From assembly GCF_032362555.1 (NCBI RefSeq), contig NC_083510.1:2507501-2571500 (forward strand): DNA of 64,000 bases. Reading direction: 5' to 3'. The notes beneath the pieces were generated by a model. The model was not told where the DNA came from and did not search any database. It worked only from the letters and a program-made list of their open reading frames with translations. This DNA is from Amyelois transitella (taxonomy: Eukaryota > Arthropoda > Insecta > Lepidoptera > Pyralidae). Position numbers and translations under genes: made by a program. Shown one piece after another: positions 51,701-60,700 of this stretch (position 1 is its first letter; each line of letters begins with the position of its first letter).

Positions 51701-54700
51701 CTGAATGTGGCCAATTAGTCTTTTCAAGACTATTGGCTCTGTCTACCCCGCAAGGGATATAGACGTGACCATATGTATGTATGTATGTGTAATGTCGTGA
51801 TGTGTATTTACGAATTAGACTTTTGGGATTAACGAAAACTTCTTTTATTTCTGCACATTCTCATAACTTGGGATTCCTCTTGTATGCGATGGACTGACGC
51901 TATTTAAATATCAATTCTATCATAAAGCCATACAGCTGAACGTGGCCAGTGGATTGTTGGCTCTGTCTACCCCGCAAAGGATATAAACGTGAATATATGT
52001 TTGTATATATGTATATGTCCACGGGAGCAAAGTCTAGGGAAAAACACGTGTGTAATATGATCGATCGCGTGTGTAGATAGATAACTTTAGTTGGAGTTTA
52101 CGATATCTCGTGATAAACATACATAATTAAAACTAAACACGTTTTATTTATATCGCCCTTAATACCTACTGATAAAACATAAATCGACATAAATATATTT
52201 TTAAAGGTTGTTATAATTTTGTCGCCTCTGTGTAATTATTGTAAGCGATTTTTTTTTTGTTATAGTTGATTTTAATGTGTTCAACAGTTTTGAATTCAAT
52301 TTTAAAATTGAATTTCATTCATATGCTTTAGATTTTATCTTTTCTCTAGCTAATATATTATTAATCAATAACATATCTATGAAACAGACATACATGTCTA
52401 AAAAACTTAACTTGGAGAAAGCTCAATAAATAAATAAATAAATATATATGGGACAAATAACACCTCCAATTCCAAAAGCAAGCTTAAACAGCGATACCAA
52501 ATAATTTTCGCCATTTTAGTAATATATACAAAAACTAGCAACGCCCCCCAGGGCGCTAAAGTCCCAACTTTGTACCATACCTCTAACCGTGTATTTAATT
52601 TCATGAGAATCCGTCCAGTAGATTTTGCGTAAAAGACATAAACGCACATCCACATCCCTATAAACTTTCAAAAGTAAGTACAGTACAAAGGCGGTTCATA
52701 TTTATAATATTTACTCAAATTTAAATCCATCTGCGATATAATTACTCACATTTAGCCACGATATTGTCGATGAAGCCCATAATGACTCTAAACTGTAGGA
52801 ACTTCCTCAAATGCCGAGTCAGCTTGTAGAAGCTGGCGAGTAGAGTCAGCTGTTCTCTATGGTTGCCCTGGAATTATACATTACGTACATACATATAATC
52901 ACATCTTCATCCCATGCGGGGTAGACAGAGCCAAAAGTCTTGAAAAGACTGATAAGCCACGTTCACCAGTTTTGGTTTAGAGCTGGAATTATAATCATAC
53001 CTACATTGGGAACCGGGAACACGCAGATATGAGCGAGAGAGAGAGTGATTATTCCATATCTTTTTTTCTAAATATAAAGAAGACACCAAACCAAGTCGAG
53101 TGTTATGTCTACCTTAATTAAATACCGTAATGTTGATGCCATGTTCATGTTTTTGAACGTTTGATATTGATAGCAACCAAATCATTTATTTATCTTTCTA
53201 CCGAGGCGGGGTCTAGAGATTTGAAATTTGGCATGCAAGTTTCATATGTGGTTCAAGCGTGTGTACTAAGACAAGAACCGTTATAAGGGGGATTTTTTAT
53301 GTAAATTGGGAACCGCGGGTGTAATTTACTTTTTCTTTAAAATCGTTCCTTCCATCCAGAGTACATTATTGAGTTGGTGGACTGAACTTACCTGATAGAA
53401 TGCGATTTCCTCCGAATTAGTAATAAGTCTGGCGTTAACGTATCTGAACTCCCCTTCTAGTTTCTGTTCTTGAACTGTCATTTTTGCTGAAATTGAAATT
53501 TATAAAAAATTATGCAAATTATATGGCTTGATTGGTAGAATAAATTGAGAGCCTGTCACTATTTGAATCTCAATTCTATTATTAATGGCCTATAAGTCTT
53601 TTCAAGACTGTTGGCCCTGTACATCGCAAGGGATATAAACGTTATTATATGTATGTACGTTGTGAATAATAATTAATAATCATTCGTCATATACTAATAT
53701 TAACTCGTACAAATTTCTATGTATTAAATGAATTTATTGACTTTTATAAGTAGACTAGCTGTGCCCGCGACTTCGTCCGCGTGGAATAGTTATTTTGGGC
53801 ATCATATTTATTTTTGCAAACATCCTCCTCGTCTTTATCAATTATAGCTGCTAACGTATTAGATGTAAGTATTAACTGCACGCGTATTAGAAAGAACGCT
53901 GGTTCGCCGTATTAAATGTTTCGCTGCAAATTGCTTATAACGACTATATCTCAAAACCTATTCGTCTGATTTATATACTGTAAATGGCAATTTTAGTCTA
54001 CATGAAAAGCCGAAAGTAATAAACATATTTATTTGGATAAGGATTAATACTGAATTAAAGAAAATTGGTTTCAAAATAACTTATGTTTATAATGAAATAA
54101 TAATCTTAAAAAATGAACATAAAAGTGGTTATTGTAAGTAAACCTTAAGAGATAGATATATGCTCTCGCGGACTTTTTTGTGGCAAAAAATGAGTACTTC
54201 ACAGCTTTAGTACAGTGTTTTACTATATATTTGTTGGTTTGCGCAGCGTTCGCGTGGAAAGCTCGCAGATGGCCGACTCATTCAACTTTCACCTGCATTG
54301 TTGACGTTTCCCGTAAGAAATCCGGGATAAAATGTACCCTATAGCCTTCCTCGATAAATAGACTATCTAACAGTGAAAGAATTATTCAAATCGGTTCAGT
54401 AGTTTCTGAGATTAGCGCGTTTAAACAAACAAACAAACAAACAAACAAAACAAACTCTTCAGCTTTATAATATTAGTATAGATAAATTTTTAGCAAAATG
54501 TTAAAAAGTATACTGGTGGCAACGCCTGGTAATATTATTATTAAGTAGGCACAATTTATTAAGGAATTAATTTCCAAAAAGAAATTGGGCGCGAGAAACA
54601 TGTAGCGAATATAATATACTTACGTAATAAATTAACTGTAAAGATACATTATTTTACACTCTGTGTCAAAATGTTCAAACAAATGTTATAATATTTTTAT

Positions 54701-57700
54701 GTTATTACTTTCACGTGTGGTACCAAGAGAAAAAAGAATAGGACCACTCCATCTCTTTCCCATGGATGTTGAAAAGGCGACTAAGGGATAGGCTATAAGC
54801 CTAAACTTGGGATTCTTTTATTAGGCGAGAGGTAGAGGTTAGCAACTAAAGCTGTCACTATTTGAATCTCAATTCCATCATTGGGCCATACAACTGAACA
54901 TAGCCTTTAGTTTATTCGAGACTGTTGTCTGTTTCTATCCCATAAGAGATAAAAACGTGATTATATTTATTTATGCGTATGAAATATGAAAGAGAAAGCT
55001 TCACACTCTTTAATGAAAAATGACCCCTTGTTCTTTAAAATGGAAGCTATGAATTATTATACAATAGATTTATACCTGTCGGCTTTCTCAGGAATGTGAG
55101 GAACATTCCAGATACAACTAGGTATGCGACCATGATGCCGGGTGTCTGAAAACAAAAAGAAATATTATGTGAATATAAATTCTTAAATCAACATTTCTAT
55201 AGCTGAAATTGTCATTAAGATATGTAATTATAGCGACATTATCCGCTTTAGAAAGATATGAATTCATGAAGTGACAACAATGTTTGTTTGATGAAAACTT
55301 CGAAAAGTATTCGTATATGTATATAATCGAAGGCCCATAAATGCTTAGGTTCCGTCGTATTTATGTATAATGAAAATAAGAAAATAAGTGCTGGGAATCA
55401 AACCCAGTAAGTGCGAAATAGCGATCTACTGTGTGTGATAACCAACAAGAGAAGGTCAGGATCCTTTGAGCATTTAATTAAAGCGTTGAATATGTACATT
55501 AAAATTAATTACTATTATAAAAATAACTTATAAAACAAAAAAAAAACTACATAATCGGACACGTCTATTTGCGTCATTGTAAGTATTTAATTTAAGCAAT
55601 TCGTATACGTATTCTCACAGTTATATAAGTATCAAATATTTACTTTTTTAATTGGGAAATAATGTTTTTGTTTGAAAGTTCAATTTTAGACGCAAGTGTT
55701 AAGCTGTGTCCGAAGCTTTCATAATGTTAAGCTAGCTAAACTAAATATACTTTTAATACGTCGGGGAGTTCATTGTAGAGAAAGTTTTGAAAAAGTTTAT
55801 GAAATTCATTGTTCAGTAGGTTCGATATTATTAAGCTTTGCGACACATACTATGTGGCAAAGCTTAATAATATCGGGACTTTGGCACTTATTATAATAAG
55901 TGTTTAATTCATAATTGGTATTCAGTTTGTCTACTAGTTATTTTAAAGTAAAAAGTAAAAGTAAAAATCTTTTATTTTCTCCAACAATCGTACATGAAAA
56001 TTACATAGGTTGATTATAATAAATTGTTGGTACCAACACCGATTGAAAGAGACTGGAGACTGATGAAGGCAGGGCCTGTGTTACAGTACTCCAGTGCTCC
56101 CGCCTTTGGATGTGGTATTTACATAGTAAGGAAGACTTATAAACTATAACTATTGCCAACGCAATTTAATAATTGCTAATGTGAAATAATAATTAACAAG
56201 TCCAAGAAGTGCGAATACAATAAAAATAACTGCAATTGCATTAAACTATACACTACAGTACAAAACTATAAGGAAAAGAAAGGAAAAATAAATTATTGGA
56301 GAGTGAGCAATAAGTTTTCGGTATCATGATAGGTCAGCGTTAGGAGATATCTAAAAACAAGTAGTTTACATGAGTAATTTGGTAAAGGTTTTCATTTTCT
56401 TGAAACCCATATTGCGGTACCTTTTTAATTTTGGTACAAACTCCCATTAAGCTAATATAGTGTAGGAAGTTACGAACTAGTTATTGAAGAGCAAAGGTCA
56501 AGCAACTGTGACGTAACACACTTATTATGAACATTAGACAACTAATACACCTCATAAAGTTTATTTGCACATCAAACCGGTACCACAAAATTGGCTGCAA
56601 ATGAATATTGACCAACAGACGCACGCATTAGATTCCAAAATCGTATTACCTATTGTAGTCTATAACGTCCATGATTGTTAGAGAAGTTTTATTAATAATG
56701 AGTTGGGTTTTCTGATTATACATCTTTTGGAAGGGTAGACAGAGACCATGTATGGGGAAGAGAGAATATCAACCAACAGACTCAGGCATTAGTCATATAA
56801 TTTGAAAATTTGAAGACATTTGAAAATCGTATAATAGCAATAAATTATATTCTAACGTCCCTGATTGTTAAAGAAGTCCTTATAGAAATGAGTTGAGTTG
56901 AATAATAACACCTCTTTTTGTAAGGGTTAACAGAGACTACATCTTTCAACTGCCAAAAACCTTGTACCTTTTTTTAACGACGAATCTAGTCAGTTTAGGT
57001 TACGCTTGACCTGGCTATTCACCAGAATTTCACAGAATGGATCAAGTTACGTTCACGTAGGTCTACATCATTCAACGTTTTCATTTAGCTACACCTTCTA
57101 TAAAAAGGGTTATATAGCCTGAATGCCGACATAATAACCTCTGTATTTTAGGTGAATTTATATAGAATATCCATAATCTGTCCAATAGACTGTTCCACAT
57201 CCCCGAAAATATTAGAAACCTTTATTCTTATCATATCACACTTTAAGGTTTATAATTGCATGTAATACTTACAGATGCGCCGAGGTTCGTTGTCAGTCTG
57301 TATAGATATATGCCGATGTCCAGAAGTGGCTTGCTGATATTGCTGTACAAGTCTATGATGGTCTCGCAGAATTTGTCTATGTCCGTCGTCAAAACTTGAT
57401 CGGCGTTCGCTATCCGATTGTCCAGATTCGTCACTTGGTAATAAGTAAAGCCTCTGAAATAGGATTACCATTCATTACACATCTATATCTACTCGTAACA
57501 TGATCTTTATATCTATATAATATGAATATAAAATTAATATGTATCTCTTCCGTTACTGAGCGACGGAAGACAACTCACAGACCAAACCGCTTGGTTCAGA
57601 AACATGAAATTTTACATGCAGGTTCGTTATCATTTCCTAAAGAAGGTTATCAAAATTTCCTCGAGAACAGCAGAATTTTGCTTTTGACGCGGGCGAAGCC

Positions 57701-60700
57701 GCGGGCGCTCGTAGTTATATATATATATAAAGAATGTTGCCTAATTCTTATATCATTTAGTGGTGCACTAAGAGAAACCTTCGTATTTTTCGCGGGAACG
57801 CTGAAACTGAATAATTCTGTTATTGTTTCATTTCACGGGAATAGAGTCGCAGATGTATCGTAGTATAACTAAAGGTTTACTATCATACCCATCACTTTCC
57901 TTTCCAATCACAACTTGATTTTGCATGAATACAAATGACTGATCTTTTTTTGTACGATTTCTCTTGTTTATTACGGTACCTGATTTCAATAACAGGTTAA
58001 TTTCTATAATGAGATTATGTTGTTGTGTTGTGATAAAATAAACACCTTGAAAAATATGGTCACATTCAAGATCATTTCTGTTGTCACGATAATATTACAG
58101 CCTAAATTTATTAACTGACCTTTTGCAAATTAAGTTTAATATGAACAGAGATTGTTACGAAAACTACGGTCATTTTTAAATATGCTTTTCTTGTATCGAT
58201 TTTAATAAAACAAACAAAATGCAGCTTTTCACTTAAGAGGTATATGAATGTATGCATTATGCCGTAGAGAGCCCTAATGTGTACAAGGTTTTAACGAACG
58301 GTTCGTCAAATTGGAAAGTAAGTACATATACCTATGCTTCAACACATCAACGTGCTTTTTAAAATGACTAAGATCAATCATTTGGTTGGTCAGTAAACGT
58401 TTTTGGTTTAGTTCGGGAGTTTCGGAATGATATCACGGTAATGATACGAGTACATTAATTACCATTAGTTACATATTGATCAGCGTTACTCATGTAAATA
58501 TTATTTTAAACTTTGCACTATTGATGACTTTCGCCCAAATTTCAGGCTGATAATGGGGCAACAGTCCGATAAATATGGATATAATTAATCTTAAGTTTAA
58601 AAAAAATATTGATCTTTGTATTGTAGATAATTTAAAGTCCAATTCTTTTATCACCTAAATTACGTAAACGTTTTGATTGTTAAACATTGCAGGTTCTTAA
58701 GGTTTATTAAACATTATTTGCCTTCTTCTAAAATTTAAGAGAAAAAAATTTAAAAAACGTACTTATATAAAAACATACATACATGTAGTCACGTCTATAT
58801 CCCTCGCGGGGTAGACTGAGCCAACAGTCCTGAAACGACTAGAGAGACCACGCTCAGCTGTTTGGCTTAATGATTTTGACCAAATTCAATATGATTGACC
58901 ACGAAATGACAAACTTTCATACCTTTTTTTATGTTTTATCATTTGTATTTATTACTATTAGGTAATTAACAAAGCATTTTAATTTTCTAGTAATTATCTA
59001 GTTACCTAGTTGTTTTCGAAATACTTTTATAGTAGCGGCTTGCTTGTATATGCCACTTTAATCAATAACTGTAAATAACTAGATAAAACTGATAGACTAC
59101 AAAATTTATATCAGCAAAGTTCCGAATCTATGTTTTCAATAAGTTTTAAAATTGCAGTGTTTAACAATCAAAACGTTTACGTAATTTAGGTGATAAAAGA
59201 ATTGAAGAAGTATGCATGGAACGTGGCAAGTGGAAAGATGTAGACTTCGGCTATACCGCTTCGGGAAAGAGTTGGATTTTATGTAAGTACCTAATTGATA
59301 AAAATTCATATGAACTTTGCTCCTCAGGCTATGCCTAACAGTTATCTGTCCAAAGTACAATTCGGCAGGCGTTTGATGGTCCGATAATTTCAAGGCTACG
59401 AAGCGTACCTTTCGCTCGTTATCTTGGCTTTTGTTGTATCACACAGTTATGGACTGTTTGCGTTGCCGGTCAGAGTTACGATGCTCGTTTCATCCTTAAA
59501 ATGGCGCTCATTCTTTAATAAATTGAAAGTGTGTAGTAGAGTAACGGCATAATATATTTATTTTTTAAAATGACGAAAAGTTACAAGTTTAATTTAAATA
59601 CATAGTCAAACAGACAGACAACAGTATTGAAATTACTGGTAGGCCACGTTCAGCTGTTTGGCTTAATAATATAATTGACATTGAAATAGTGATAGGTTGC
59701 TAGCTTAAAGAATCCCAAGATTATAAGCCTGTCCCGAAGTTGCCTTTTACGACAACCGTTAAATTTTTCCTGTAAAAGTTAGGTAACTATAACACGCCTA
59801 TGTAAATTATAGTAAATAAATAGTAATTACAGATAAGATTACGAGAATCTGCGATATTCAAGGATAGTTTTCGTGTGTGTCCGCGACATTTCACCTTTCC
59901 AAACTTTCTTCGCCACAGGCAAAGCGGCGCAAGCGCAAATACAGATTTAATCTTATACTCGCAGCTGCTTGCTCAATAGCTATTCTATGTTTACATAGAA
60001 CCTTTGCTTTTTGCGTGCCTATCTGTAGACTCTATTTAAACAAAATCCAAATTCTCTAAATCTCATGCTTTTACTGTGAAACTGACTAGCTTTACAAGGA
60101 AATCTGATGAAAAACATGTACATACATACATATAATCACGTCTATATCCCTCGCTAGGTAGACATGAGCCAACAGTCTTATAAAAAGACTGAAAAGCCAC
60201 ATTCAGTTTGGCTTAATTATAGAATTGAGATTTCAATAGCAAAAAAAAGAATTAAAACAAAATCTTGTGTCTAACACAAGTTTTATTAAACACGTCAGCT
60301 CAGCGGATTAGTCATAAAAAAAGGGACAAACAGACTGTTAATTCCGCTATTTTTAAATTAAGTAGTAAAGAAAACATTTTTTTTTGTCTGCTGTTTAGCA
60401 TAAATACCATGAGACATCGCTCAATCATCACCAACTTTGAAGACTCATTATGCAAAATCTGTGTAAAGCATTGTCTTTGGGTGGATGAGCATTGTTTCTT
60501 TGTTTTATCTTGTGGCGCGGCTTTCAACTATAATCTAAATATACATATAAAACACGACACTATCTAAAATATCAATGCACAACCGAAACACTTAGAAAAG
60601 GAGTGTTCTAAGAGCGGATTTGTCGGAATTCCCGCGAAAGGGTAATCACCTAACAGATTATATTATAAAATTTGTCCTATTATTTGGGTACACCGCGGGA

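Noticed and set aside
55385-55410. B-box-like GGTTTGATTCCC on the minus strand
   Set aside because: No A-box or cloverleaf at the right distance; at most a very old SINE remnant.
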